A stretch of 64,000 nt of DNA from positions 255,645 through 319,644 of the forward strand of contig NZ_KB893643.1 of NCBI RefSeq assembly GCF_000374125.1, in the 5' to 3' direction. Position 1 is the stretch's first letter, and every line of letters starts with the position of its first letter. Shown here in pieces: positions 44,779 to 54,423 of this stretch. The notes beneath the pieces were generated by a model. The model did no database searches, was not told the DNA's origin, and saw only the letters and a program-made list of their open reading frames with translations. Position numbers and translations under genes: made by a program. Source of the stretch: Niabella aurantiaca DSM 17617 (GTDB lineage: Bacteria > Bacteroidota > Bacteroidia > Chitinophagales > Chitinophagaceae).

Positions 44779-45756
44779 TTACTGTTTATATTCTTCCCAG
44801 AATCCCATCCTGGAGAATTTTTCGATCCGATCATTGATCCGTTGCTGCGGGTCCTTCGGTTTTAGTTCCTTCAGCGAGGCGATCAATTGTTGTTTCAGGT
44901 TGTGGGCAGCAACTGAATAGTTCCAATGCGCACCGCCTTCCGGTTCCGGAACGATCCCGTCAATTAGACCAAATTCCTTCATTTTGGCAGATGTCAGTTT
45001 TAATTGTTCGGCTGCTTTCATTTTAAAATCCCAGCTCCGCCACAAGATCGTAGAACAGTTTTCCGGGGAGATAACGGTGTACCAGGTATTTTCCATCATA
45101 AAAACACGGTCGCCCACGCCTATTCCCAAAGCTCCGCCGCTGGCACCCTCACCGATGATCACGCAGATGACCGGCACTTTCAGTCGCATCATTTCATAAA
45201 TATTCCGGGCGATCGCTTCTCCCTGTCCTCTTTCTTCAGCTTCCAGGCCCGGAAACGCACCCGGGGTATCAATTAAGGTAATGATCGGTTTGTTAAATTT
45301 TTCCGCCAGTTTCATCAGGCGCAGCGCCTTCCGGTATCCTTCGGGATTGGCCATTCCGAAATTACGAAGCTGGCGCTTTTTCGTATTGGAACCTTTTTGC
45401 TGTCCGATGATCATAACTGTCTGACCATCAAGCGTAGCAAATCCTCCCACCATGGCCTTGTCATCCTTTATATTCCGGTCACCATACAATTCCACGTAAT
45501 TCTCCGTCATCAGCTCAATATACTTATGTGTATAGGGGCGGTCCGGGTGGCGGCTCAATTGAACACGCTGCCAATCAGTGAGGTTCCCCGTGATGTTTTT
45601 ACGCGTCTCAGCCACTTTCTGTTCCAGCTGCGCTACCTGATCGGAAAGGTCGATCTTTGTTTTTTCGGTCCGTTCTTTTGTTAATTCAATCTCATCCAAA
45701 AGGTCCTTAATCGGCTTTTCAAAATCCAAAAATTGTCTGACCTGGTCTTGTGGCAT
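44779..45756 (-). CDS. accA: Acetyl-CoA carboxylase carboxyltransferase subunit alpha
   Basis: 325 residues from the ATG at 45756 ([19 protein letters not shown], the normal AccA start); the frame continues upstream to 45828. The crotonase-fold core includes [63 protein letters not shown] and [15 protein letters not shown] with the oxyanion Gly pairs. It transfers the carboxyl group from biotin to acetyl-CoA, together with AccD, in fatty-acid synthesis. Confidence 0.95.
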   Translation of the reverse strand: MPQDQVRQFLDFEKPIKDLLDEIELTKERTEKTKIDLSDQVAQLEQKVAETRKNITGNLTDWQRVQLSRHPDRPYTHKYIELMTENYVELYGDRNIKDDKAMVGGFATLDGQTVMIIGQQKGSNTKKRQLRNFGMANPEGYRKALRLMKLAEKFNKPIITLIDTPGAFPGLEAEERGQGEAIARNIYEMMRLKVPVICVIIGEGASGGALGIGVGDRVFMMENTWYTVISPENCSTILWRSWDFKMKAAEQLKLTSAKMKEFGLIDGIVPEPEGGAHWNYSVAAHNLKQQLIASLKELKPKDPQQRINDRIEKFSRMGFWEEYKQ

Positions 45757-45932
45757 AATTTTTTCTTCTTGATACGCGTCGAAATTAAGAATTTCTGAAG
45801 GATAACCCGAAATTTTGGTCAAAAACATTCCCGGCCGTTTTTCCGGTTGGTCCTGACATTTTGTTAAATCGTATGTGTAAAATGATATAAATAAAACCTT
45901 TCCTAAAAAATCGTTTCTTAAACTTGCTCCGT

Positions 45933-45940
45933 TATCTTTG
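45933..45940 (+). promoter_or_regulatory. Candidate -7 box of the polysaccharide operon
   Basis: TATCTTTG fits TAnnTTTG, with GTTTC at 45913-45917 as a possible -33. Transcription would begin near 45947, so a start at 45952 would leave almost no leader; this favours the ATG at 45973 for wza. Confidence 0.5.
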
Positions 45941-45972
45941 CAAACTATTCAATGCTCGAAACCTCGATATTT

Positions 45973-46824
45973 ATGAAAATACTCGAAAACGCCCCCTTTA
46001 AAACGCAGGGAGGAGTGTGCGTAATACTCTCGTTCCTCATCGTATTTGCAGCAACATCCTGCCGTACGAGCAGGAATCTTGTGTACTTCAATAATTTACC
46101 ACCGGAAGGAGATACGGCGCAGATCGTCAATAAGATGAGCGCAAAAATCGAGAAAGGAGACATCCTCGGGATCACCATTACCACCTTAAGCCCAGAATAT
46201 AACCAACTTTTCAATTCAGGTGCCGCCCCGCAGGCTCTTATAACCTCACAGGGAAGCGCAACAAACCCGACAGCAACTTACAATAACAACAGTTTTGATG
46301 CAACCCGGAATGGTTTTCTGGTAGATGAAAACGGCCAGGTAAACCTGCCTGTTCTGGGAAAAATAGACGTTGTGGGGCTTACCCGTAAAGAGGCCCAGGA
46401 CAAAATAACAGCGGAAGTTGCAAAAACCGCTAAGACCCCGATCGTAAATATTAAGTTCCTGAATTACAAAGTGACTGTAATCGGCGAAGTTGCCCGCCCC
46501 GGCTCTTTCACCGTTCCGGACGAACGGGTAAACGTGCTGGAGGCCCTGGGTATGGCCGGAGACCTTACCCCCTATGCCATCCGGGAAAACATTTTAGTGA
46601 TCCGGGAAAAAGAAGGCAAAAGGACCATGCAGCGGATCAACCTGGCGGACAAGAACGTTTTCAGTTCGCCGTATTTTTATTTGCAGCAGAACGATGTGGT
46701 CTATGTGCAGCCCGAGAATGACCTGAAGGCCAAGCAGGCAGATGCAAGCAATTACCGCTGGGTGCCCATTGCAACCGCAGGGATCTCCGCTATAGCAGTG
46801 ATCCTGGCTTCGTTGCTCCGCTAA
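45973..46824 (+). CDS. wza: Polysaccharide export protein (Wza/BexD type)
   Basis: 283 residues from ATG 45973. Lipobox in FAATSC (about 27), then FNNLPPEGDTAQIVNKMSAKIEKGDILGITITTLSPE (Poly_export domain) and VTVIGEVARPGSFTVPDERVNVLEALGMAGDLTPYAIRENILVIREKEG (SLBB domain). The C-terminal hydrophobic segment (IATAGISAIAVILASLL) may cross the membrane. It forms the outer-membrane channel of a Wzy/Wzc export system. The autokinase follows after 68 bp. Confidence 0.93.
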   Translation: MKILENAPFKTQGGVCVILSFLIVFAATSCRTSRNLVYFNNLPPEGDTAQIVNKMSAKIEKGDILGITITTLSPEYNQLFNSGAAPQALITSQGSATNPTATYNNNSFDATRNGFLVDENGQVNLPVLGKIDVVGLTRKEAQDKITAEVAKTAKTPIVNIKFLNYKVTVIGEVARPGSFTVPDERVNVLEALGMAGDLTPYAIRENILVIREKEGKRTMQRINLADKNVFSSPYFYLQQNDVVYVQPENDLKAKQADASNYRWVPIATAGISAIAVILASLLR

Positions 46825-46892
46825 TGATGATGGCAGGCATTCGGAGAATGCAGCAGCTGAAATTTTTATGATTAACCATTTACCCCTTCTAA

Positions 46893-49292
46893 ATGAACGA
46901 AGAATCTATCATATCCGCTGAACAACCTAAAGAGATCAATTTAAAGGCAGAAATTACCCGATATACCCGCAACTGGTATTGGTTTGTGATCGGTGTGCTT
47001 ATCTGCCTGATCCTTGCCTTTTTTTATCTGCGATATACAACTCCCATTTATCAAACAACTGCAGAGTTGCTGGTAAAAGACGACAAAAAAGGAGGCGGAG
47101 GTGCTGCAGATGCCATGCAGATGTTCCAGGACCTGGATATCTTTAACACCACCAAGAGTGTAGACAATGAAGTACGCGTTCTGAAAAGTAAAAGCCTCTT
47201 GCAACGGGCTATGCGGCAAATACCTGCGTTACAACCTACCCAGCTTGTACAGGGAAATATACGCACTTCCGAAACTTATGGGAAAAGCAGCCCTTTTATT
47301 ATACAGATCGATACCCTTTATGAAGATTCGCTTTTAAAAGGAAACGTTGGGAATTATTCGGTATCAGTAAATCAGGACCAGTCAGAATTAGTACTAACGG
47401 AGGATAACGGGAAATCACAGACTTTCCATTTCGGGCAAAAGATACAAAAACCCTTTGGTACTTTTAGTATTGTCCCTAGTCCCAAATACCGGTTTTCAGA
47501 CAACAAGATCCTTCTCCGTTTTAATAACATTAAGGAATATGCGGCTGCGTACGCTAAAAACATGTCGATCGATGTAAGTGATCAGCAAACCAGCACTATT
47601 ATTATTACGGTCAAAGACCCTGTTTCACAAAAAGCCATTGATATCATTAACAAACTGATTGAGGTCTATAATCAGGATGCCGTTGATGATAAAAATATCG
47701 TTTCCCGGAATACGGTGGCTTTTATTGACGATCGTTTGCGGACATTAGTTAGTGAGCTTTCGGGTGTGGAAAAAAAGGTATCGGAATTTAAGGAGAAGAA
47801 TCAGATCACGGATGTCACTTCAGATATAAATCAGTATATGACCCAGACCCAGGGATTGTATCAGAAGCTGGAGGACGCCAAACTGCAGGCTTCCATTCTT
47901 ACTTCCCTGCAAACCTATATCAGTAAACCGGGTAATGAACATACCCTGGTGCCCACTTCTCTGGGGATCCAGGATCCGACGCTCAATGGCCTGATCCAGA
48001 GTTTTAACGATCTGCAATTAAAACGCCAGCAAACGTTGACAACAGTAGAGCCGGATAATATCCTGGTGCAGAACATTGATAAGAGCATCAATACGGTGCG
48101 CAAAAGCATTTCAGAAAACATCCGTAACCTGCAGAAGGGAGTAAATGTAACCCAGGGGCTCATTCATAAGGATTATGGCCAGTTCCAATCGAAAATCAAG
48201 ACCGTTCCTGCAGTAGAACGCCAGTTATTAGAGATCCAGCGGGAACAGGGTATTAAGCAAACAATTTATCAATATCTGTTGCAGAAAAGAGAAGAGTCGC
48301 TTATTTCATTAGCAGCAACCGTATCCAATTCCAGGATCATTGATGACACTGCTGCCGACGACAAACCTGTTTCACCCAAGAAAATGTTGATCTATCTGGG
48401 CGCGATCATCGCCGGTCTTTTGATTCCTTTTGCCATCATGTATATCCGGGATCTCCTGAATGACAAGGTCCGTCTGCAAAAAGATATCCTTTCCCGAACC
48501 AACATTCCTATCCTTGGCGAAATCATGCACGCCCAGTCGGATGAGGAATTGGTGGTAAAGGAAAACACCCGCTCCCCTATTTCAGAAATGTTTCGCCTGA
48601 TCCGGAGCAATCTTAAATTTGCCACTTCAGGTGAAGATGATAAAGTTATTTTAACCACTTCCAGCATGAGTGGCGAAGGGAAGACTTTTTTCTGTACCAA
48701 CCTGGGGGCCAGCCTGGTTCTGAGTGGGAAGAAGGTTGTACTGCTCGAATTTGACCTGCGGAAACCCAAACTATTAAAAGGCCTGGGCATAACTGCTTCC
48801 AGGGGCATTTCAAACTTCGTGATCGACCGGGGTCTCAGTCCATCGGACCTCGTGCAACCTGTGCCGGAGCTGAAAGGAATGTATATAATCGGATCAGGGC
48901 CCCTCCCTCCCAACCCGTCCGAGCTTTTGTTGAGCGAGCGGATTGCCGAACTCTTCAATTTTTTGAGACAGGAGTATGATCATATCATCATCGACTGTCC
49001 GCCAGTTGGCCAGGTATCAGACGCATTCACCCTGGGTACATTTGCCAATATCAGTGCTTATGTAGTGCGCTATAATTATACGTTTAAGGAGCAGCTGAAT
49101 ATTGTGCAGGATATCTACACCAACAAGAAACTAAATCATTTGATGATCGTCTTGAACGATGCCCGGCCCAAGAACTCTTATGGCTATGGTTACGGCTATG
49201 GCTACGGTTATGGCTATGGTCATAATAACGAACGGGATACAAAAGCAAAAAGAAGCCTGAAGAAAAAGGTCCGGGACGTCTTTAAGCGATAG
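46893..49292 (+). CDS. wzc: Polysaccharide co-polymerase / bacterial tyrosine autokinase (Wzc)
   Basis: 799 residues. N-terminal Wzz domain with a first transmembrane helix about 28-50, long periplasmic coiled-coil (about 250-460), GNVR-like segment, second transmembrane helix about 490-515, and a C-terminal BY-kinase domain: Walker A in TSSMSGEGKTFFCTNLG, Walker A' in VVLLEFDLRKPKLL and Walker B in HIIIDCPPVGQVSD. The C-terminal tail is (YG)7 followed by a basic end (RSLKKKVRDVFKR); the Tyr cluster is where autophosphorylation occurs in this family. It controls chain length and export with Wza. Confidence 0.94.
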   Translation: MNEESIISAEQPKEINLKAEITRYTRNWYWFVIGVLICLILAFFYLRYTTPIYQTTAELLVKDDKKGGGGAADAMQMFQDLDIFNTTKSVDNEVRVLKSKSLLQRAMRQIPALQPTQLVQGNIRTSETYGKSSPFIIQIDTLYEDSLLKGNVGNYSVSVNQDQSELVLTEDNGKSQTFHFGQKIQKPFGTFSIVPSPKYRFSDNKILLRFNNIKEYAAAYAKNMSIDVSDQQTSTIIITVKDPVSQKAIDIINKLIEVYNQDAVDDKNIVSRNTVAFIDDRLRTLVSELSGVEKKVSEFKEKNQITDVTSDINQYMTQTQGLYQKLEDAKLQASILTSLQTYISKPGNEHTLVPTSLGIQDPTLNGLIQSFNDLQLKRQQTLTTVEPDNILVQNIDKSINTVRKSISENIRNLQKGVNVTQGLIHKDYGQFQSKIKTVPAVERQLLEIQREQGIKQTIYQYLLQKREESLISLAATVSNSRIIDDTAADDKPVSPKKMLIYLGAIIAGLLIPFAIMYIRDLLNDKVRLQKDILSRTNIPILGEIMHAQSDEELVVKENTRSPISEMFRLIRSNLKFATSGEDDKVILTTSSMSGEGKTFFCTNLGASLVLSGKKVVLLEFDLRKPKLLKGLGITASRGISNFVIDRGLSPSDLVQPVPELKGMYIIGSGPLPPNPSELLLSERIAELFNFLRQEYDHIIIDCPPVGQVSDAFTLGTFANISAYVVRYNYTFKEQLNIVQDIYTNKKLNHLMIVLNDARPKNSYGYGYGYGYGYGYGHNNERDTKAKRSLKKKVRDVFKR
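49179..49220 (+). repeat. (TAY GGY)7 microsatellite-like coding repeat
   Basis: 42 bases of alternating TAT/TAC and GGC/GGT codons code (YG)7 in the Wzc tail. Synonymous codons vary between units, so it is not a recent slippage product alone. Confidence 0.6.
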
Positions 49293-49319
49293 AATGAGAT
49301 AGATAATTTGGACTTCGAA

Positions 49320-49830
49320 ATGAGCAAAAAACAGATATTGGCTACAGGTGGTGCCGGTTTTATCGGCCCTTATCCTACAGAATATTTTTCAAACAAAAAT
49401 TGCGCGGTGCAGGTACCGGATAATTCTTTCATTGACCAGCGGCAAAATCTGGATTCATTATTTTTTCATCCGGATTCCGAACTAATGAAAGGTGGCATCC
49501 GTAACCTGGCTACTTATTCCCAAACAGCTTCAGGTTCTGTTCCGGAGTTGATCAGCGCCCCGGGCACAAGCAATGAAATCAATATTTCCGGTCTTACGAA
49601 TATGCCCATAGCATCCCGTATTATAAGTGTACCGGGCTTTGCATACGCGGCCAGTCCTTCTGCTGATAAAGATCCCGCGCACTCCGCTCAGAGTAGCAAA
49701 TACATACAATTGGCAAGCCCTCTCCTTATGCCATTACCAGGTATGTAGATGAACGTTATGCAGTGATTTGAAAGCAGCGGAAGAATGGTTCCGGGACAAT
49801 CTGAAGAACCTGGAAGAATCAGGAATAATG
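49320..49830 (+). pseudogene. Decayed UDP-sugar 4-epimerase (WbpP/Gne-like), frameshift and internal deletion
   Basis: The start ([23 protein letters not shown]) keeps the [11 protein letters not shown] dinucleotide motif. Further along, SGSVPELISAPGTSNEINIS and YAAS are recognisable, but the SxxxYxxxK Tyr region is degraded. Near 49710 a frameshift moves the conserved GKPSPYAITRYVDERYAV into another frame, ending at a stop near 49770. Right after it, LKAAEEWFRDNLKNLEE (from about 49770) looks like the C-terminal helix of the same family, so roughly 150 codons are missing between. The other frames here (49768-49998) are not real genes. Confidence 0.7.
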
Positions 49831-49971
49831 CTCTTAAAAAAAACAGCAATTGCCAGACTACGTTATATAAAGCTCCCTCCTGGCAGTTTTATTAACCGTC
49901 CATGGTCATTGGGTTTTACATGCGCCTGTACCACGCACGAGGGCCTGGTAGCAGAAGCACATAAAAAGCGA

Positions 49972-50034
49972 GACAGAATTATATTCTGTCAATTCTGAAG
50001 CAATCATACCAGGGAGGACATCGGTAATCCCTGG
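49972..50034. promoter_or_regulatory. Two hairpins upstream of wecB
   Basis: GACAGAAT/ATTCTGTC (49972-49990, 3-base loop) and CCAGGGA/TCCCTGG (50009-50034, 12-base loop) are both perfect. They lie 97-160 bp before wecB and have no T-run. They could punctuate transcription between wzc and wecB. Confidence 0.4.
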
Positions 50035-50130
50035 AGATTAATCTTTGATAATCTAAAAAAGGAGAAAGCTATTATTAGAACATAAAAGGTTCTTTTCGGA
50101 TAAGACAGATCCTATATTATAAGTCTATTT

Positions 50131-51252
50131 ATGAAAAAAAATTTAATTGTATTCGGCACACGTCCCGAAGCCATTAAAATGGCACCCCTGGTAAAAGAGT
50201 TTTTAACCTACACAGATCAATTTGATACCAAAGTTTGCGTAACAGCACAGCACCGGGAAATGCTCGACCAGGTATTGGATTTTTTTGAGATTATTCCGGA
50301 TTTTGATCTAAACTTAATGAAACCTGATCAAAATCTGTACACATTAACTGCTGGTATTCTTACAGAGCTAAAACCCGTACTGGAATCATTTAAACCACAT
50401 TACGTTTACGTACATGGAGATACTACTACTACCATGGCTGCAAGCATAGCGGCCTTCTATTCGGGGGCCAAAGTCTGTCATGTGGAAGCGGGGCTTAGAA
50501 CACATAATAAACGTTCTCCGTTCCCGGAGGAGATTAATCGCCAGGTAACAGGCCGGATTTGCGATTTCCATTTTGCGCCTACAGATACCTCAAAAGAAAA
50601 TCTCCTACAAGAAAATGTAGATCCTCAAAATATTTTAGTTACAGGAAATACGGTTATTGATGCACTATTTGATAGCTCGGCTCGCGTACAACAACTAAAA
50701 AACGCTGATATTGCCGAACTGGAAAACATAGTCGATCCACACAAGCGTCTCATACTGGTCACGGGGCATCGCAGGGAAAATCACGGCCAGGGTTTCATCA
50801 ATATTTGTGAGGCGTTGAAACAAATTGCCACATCCAATCCGGATGTACAAATTATTTATCCGGTCCATCTGAATCCTAATGTAAAAGGCCCTGTGTATAA
50901 AATTTTATCCGGCATCAATAACATACAATTAATAGAACCGCTGGCCTACCCGGCCTTTGTATGGTTAATGAACCAGGCCTACATCATTATTACAGACTCC
51001 GGAGGAGTGCAGGAAGAGGCACCCAGCCTCGGGAAGCCGGTATTAGTGATGCGAGATACTACAGAGCGGCCCGAGGCAGTGGACGCCGGCACGGTTATTT
51101 TAGTGGGGACCGACAAACAAAAAATCATTTCCGAGGCGCAGTCATTGCTGGACAATAAAGAACGATACGAACAAATGTCGGCCCTTCATAATCCATATGG
51201 TGATGGAAAGGCGTGTAAACGGATTGTTAACTTCATTAAAAACTTAAAATAA
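50131..51252 (+). CDS. wecB: Non-hydrolysing UDP-N-acetylglucosamine 2-epimerase
   Basis: 373 residues, usual length. Landmarks: IVFGTRPEAIKMAPL, VYVHGDTTTTMAAS, CHVEAGLRTHNKRSPFPEEINR and the UDP-site IITDSGGVQEEAPSLGKPVLVMRDTTERPEA. It interconverts UDP-GlcNAc and UDP-ManNAc in the cytoplasm. wecC follows 5 bp later, so UDP-ManNAcA is the product of the pair. Confidence 0.95.
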   Translation: MKKNLIVFGTRPEAIKMAPLVKEFLTYTDQFDTKVCVTAQHREMLDQVLDFFEIIPDFDLNLMKPDQNLYTLTAGILTELKPVLESFKPHYVYVHGDTTTTMAASIAAFYSGAKVCHVEAGLRTHNKRSPFPEEINRQVTGRICDFHFAPTDTSKENLLQENVDPQNILVTGNTVIDALFDSSARVQQLKNADIAELENIVDPHKRLILVTGHRRENHGQGFINICEALKQIATSNPDVQIIYPVHLNPNVKGPVYKILSGINNIQLIEPLAYPAFVWLMNQAYIIITDSGGVQEEAPSLGKPVLVMRDTTERPEAVDAGTVILVGTDKQKIISEAQSLLDNKERYEQMSALHNPYGDGKACKRIVNFIKNLK

Positions 51253-51257
51253 AAAAA

Positions 51258-52469
51258 ATGCAAGCAAAAGTTGTAACCGTAGGATTGGGATATATCGGTT
51301 TACCTACTTCGGCACTCATTGCTAACAGTGGTATACCGGTACATGGAGTGGATATTTCGCAACACGTGGTTGATACCATTAATGCCGGGAAAATTCATAT
51401 TGTAGAACCGGAACTGGATAAGGCTGTTGCAAAAGCGGTTCAGGAAGGATATCTAAAAGCTGAAACAAAACCTGCAGCGGCTGACATCTATTTAATAGTG
51501 GTGCCTACCCCTTTCAAAGGCGACCATGAACCGGATATTTCCTATGTACAGGCTGCTACAGAAGCAATACTGCCTTTATTGAAGGAAGGGGATCTCTATA
51601 TTATAGAATCCACCTCTCCGGTAGGAACTACAGAAAAAATGATGGCCCTCATTTTTGCAAAACGTCCTGATCTGCAGGATAAAATTTATGTCGCCTATTG
51701 CCCCGAGCGGGTATTGCCCGGTAACGTGATGTTTGAATTGGTCAATAATGACAGGGTCATCGGCGGAATAAACGAAGAATCGACAAAAAAAGCCATGGCC
51801 TTTTATAGCCAATTCGTAAAAGGTGAGCTCCACTCTACAAATGCGCGTACTGCGGAAATGTGTAAATTGACCGAGAACTCTTCCCGCGATGTACAAATCG
51901 CTTTTGCCAACGAATTGTCATTGATTTGCGACAAGGCAGACATCAATGTTTGGGAGCTAATCCGTTTGGCCAACAAACATCCCCGGGTAAATATCCTGCA
52001 ACCTGGCTGCGGCGTTGGAGGACACTGCATTGCCGTAGATCCTTATTTTATTGTCTCTGAGTTTCCGCTGGAATCGCGCATTATTGGAAAAGCCAGGGAA
52101 ATCAATAATCATAAAGCATTTTGGTGCGCAGAAAAAGTAAAAGAAGCCCGGAAAGCGTATCAGCTCAAAAATAATAAAGAACCCAAAATAGCATTAATGG
52201 GGATGGCTTTCAAACCAAATATTGATGATCTGCGCGAATCTCCTGCCAAATATATCGTACAACGTATTTTGCAGGACGCCAACGACGAAGAGTACTTTGT
52301 GGTAGAACCCAATATTACCGAACATAATTTGTTCAAACTAACAAATTATATAGAAGCCGTAAAGAATGCAGATATAGTTGTTTTTTTAGTAGCACACAAT
52401 GTATTTAAAGATCTGAATATTGCAGCCGAAAAAATTGTACTCGACTTTTGTGGTGTCACAAATAAATAA
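51258..52469 (+). CDS. wecC: UDP-N-acetyl-D-mannosamine dehydrogenase
   Basis: 403 residues of the UDP-glucose/GDP-mannose dehydrogenase superfamily. NAD site VVTVGLGYIGLPTSALIANSG, middle domain CKLTENSSRDVQIAFANELSLICD (with conserved Lys/Asn), and the active-site Cys in PGCGVGGHCIAVDPYF. The final third binds UDP. It oxidises UDP-ManNAc to UDP-ManNAcA. Direct pairing with wecB supports this substrate over UDP-glucose. Confidence 0.94.
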   Translation: MQAKVVTVGLGYIGLPTSALIANSGIPVHGVDISQHVVDTINAGKIHIVEPELDKAVAKAVQEGYLKAETKPAAADIYLIVVPTPFKGDHEPDISYVQAATEAILPLLKEGDLYIIESTSPVGTTEKMMALIFAKRPDLQDKIYVAYCPERVLPGNVMFELVNNDRVIGGINEESTKKAMAFYSQFVKGELHSTNARTAEMCKLTENSSRDVQIAFANELSLICDKADINVWELIRLANKHPRVNILQPGCGVGGHCIAVDPYFIVSEFPLESRIIGKAREINNHKAFWCAEKVKEARKAYQLKNNKEPKIALMGMAFKPNIDDLRESPAKYIVQRILQDANDEEYFVVEPNITEHNLFKLTNYIEAVKNADIVVFLVAHNVFKDLNIAAEKIVLDFCGVTNK

Positions 52470-52472
52470 TAA

Positions 52473-53522
52473 ATGAAATCAATTATCATAACGGGAGGAG
52501 CGGGATTTATCGGCTCGCATGTGGTCAGGGAATTTGTAAATAAATATCCCAATTATCAGATCGTTAATCTGGACGCATTAACGTATGCCGGAAATCTTGA
52601 AAATCTAAAGGATATTGAGGAACTTCCCAATTATAAATTTGTAAAGGCCGACATTACAGACTTAGATAAAATTCTTGAAATCTTCAAAGCGTATTTGCCT
52701 GATGGGGTCATTCACCTGGCTGCGGAATCTCACGTGGACCGATCTATCAAAAACCCTGCAGCGTTTGTAATGACCAATGTAGTGGGCACTGTTAACCTGT
52801 TAAATGCCGCAAAAGAAATCTGGAATGGACATTTTGATGGGAAACGTTTCCATCATGTGTCTACGGACGAGGTATACGGTTCGTTGGGAGAAGTTGGGCT
52901 ATTCACCGAAAACAGCAGATACGAGCCACATTCGCCTTATTCCGCTTCAAAAGCTTCTTCTGACCATTTTGTACGCGCCTATCACGACACGTTCGGGTTA
53001 CCGGTCGTTTTAACAAACTGCTCCAACAACTATGGTCCCCATCATTTCCCGGAGAAGTTGATTCCCCTCTGCATTCATAATATTCTGCATGGCAAGCCAC
53101 TCCCAATATACGGCGATGGCAAATTTACCAGGGATTGGCTATTTGTAATCGACCATGCCCGGGCAATCGACCTGGTCTATCACAAAGGGAAGAATGGCGG
53201 GTCTTACAATATAGGAGGCTTTAACGAATGGCAGAACATTGATCTGGTACGGGAACTCTGCAAACAGATGGACGAAAAGCTCGGCAGACCGGCTCATACT
53301 TCAGAACAACTGATCACGTTTGTAAAGGACCGTCCCGGGCATGACCTCCGCTATGCAATTGACGCTACAAAAATACACCGGGAACTCGGTTATAGCCCCA
53401 CAGTCACTTTTGAACAGGGGCTGAGCAAAACCATCGACTGGTACTTATCAAACCAGGAATGGCTAAACCGCGTTACCTCGGGTGATTATCAACAATATTA
53501 TAAAATGCAGTATAATGGATAA
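52473..53522 (+). CDS. rfbB: dTDP-glucose 4,6-dehydratase
   Basis: 349-residue extended SDR. NAD motif [31 protein letters not shown] (Asp-Glu catalytic pair) and the YSASKASSD Tyr-Lys motif, followed by the [18 protein letters not shown] substrate block. It makes dTDP-4-keto-6-deoxyglucose. Overlaps or nearly abuts rfbA downstream. Confidence 0.95.
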   Translation: MKSIIITGGAGFIGSHVVREFVNKYPNYQIVNLDALTYAGNLENLKDIEELPNYKFVKADITDLDKILEIFKAYLPDGVIHLAAESHVDRSIKNPAAFVMTNVVGTVNLLNAAKEIWNGHFDGKRFHHVSTDEVYGSLGEVGLFTENSRYEPHSPYSASKASSDHFVRAYHDTFGLPVVLTNCSNNYGPHHFPEKLIPLCIHNILHGKPLPIYGDGKFTRDWLFVIDHARAIDLVYHKGKNGGSYNIGGFNEWQNIDLVRELCKQMDEKLGRPAHTSEQLITFVKDRPGHDLRYAIDATKIHRELGYSPTVTFEQGLSKTIDWYLSNQEWLNRVTSGDYQQYYKMQYNG

Positions 53523-53535
53523 TGTACCTAAAAGT

Positions 53536-54411
53536 ATGAAAGGGATTATTTTGGCCGGAGGCTCTGGCAGCCGGTTACACCCCTTAACCATAGCAGTATC
53601 CAAACAACTGCTGCCTGTGTATGATAAGCCTATGATATACTATCCGCTGTCGATACTCATGCTGGCAGGAATAAGAGAAATATTAATTATTTCAACACCG
53701 GATGACTTACCCAATTTCAAAAAATTATTAGGGGACGGCTCCAGGCTGGGCGTTCAATTTCACTATGCCGAGCAGCCGAGCCCGGACGGGTTGGCCCAAG
53801 CCTTTATAATTGGGGAAGAATTTATTGGCCAAGATAATGTGTGTCTGATTTTAGGGGACAATATCTTCTATGGAGCCGGATTTCAAAAACTATTAAAAGA
53901 ATCTGTAGCAAATGTAACCGAAGATAACGAAGCCGTTGTCTTCGGTTATTGTGTTGATGACCCCGAACGTTATGGCGTTGCGGAATTTGACAAAAACGGC
54001 ACCGTGCTAAGTATTGAAGAAAAGCCATCCCGGCCAAAATCAGATCATGCCGTAGTTGGCTTGTATTTTTATCCGAATTCAGTAGTAAAAATAGCGCACT
54101 TGATAAAGCCATCGCCCCGGGGTGAACTGGAAATCACATCGATTAACCAACACTACCTGGCTCAAGGGCAACTAAAGTTAAAAACCTTGAGCCGCGGCTT
54201 CGCCTGGCTGGATACGGGAACACATGAATCCCTAACAGAAGCAACAGAGTTTGTAAAAGCGCTGGAAAAAAGAACCGGTTTAAAAGTTGGCTGCATAGAG
54301 GAAGTAGCAGCTAACTATAATTGGGTCGATAAAGATAGCCTTGGACAAGCTATCGCCAGTCTGAAGGGTGGTTATTTCGATTACATTAGAAAGAAAGTGT
54401 TAAAATATTGA
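53536..54411 (+). CDS. rfbA: Glucose-1-phosphate thymidylyltransferase
   Basis: 291 residues from the ATG at 53536 ([18 protein letters not shown]); an ATG at 53515 would overlap rfbB by 8 bp. Motifs: [11 protein letters not shown] (phosphate and dTTP site), [26 protein letters not shown] (Asp metal site), [20 protein letters not shown] and [13 protein letters not shown]. Makes dTDP-glucose for RfbB. Confidence 0.95.
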   Translation: MKGIILAGGSGSRLHPLTIAVSKQLLPVYDKPMIYYPLSILMLAGIREILIISTPDDLPNFKKLLGDGSRLGVQFHYAEQPSPDGLAQAFIIGEEFIGQDNVCLILGDNIFYGAGFQKLLKESVANVTEDNEAVVFGYCVDDPERYGVAEFDKNGTVLSIEEKPSRPKSDHAVVGLYFYPNSVVKIAHLIKPSPRGELEITSINQHYLAQGQLKLKTLSRGFAWLDTGTHESLTEATEFVKALEKRTGLKVGCIEEVAANYNWVDKDSLGQAIASLKGGYFDYIRKKVLKY

Positions 54412-54423
54412 TATCAGGTTATC

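Noticed and set aside
49768-49998. 76-codon frame as an independent gene
   Set aside because: Its start (LKAAEEWFRDNLK) reads as the tail of the decayed epimerase and the remainder has no protein-like pattern.
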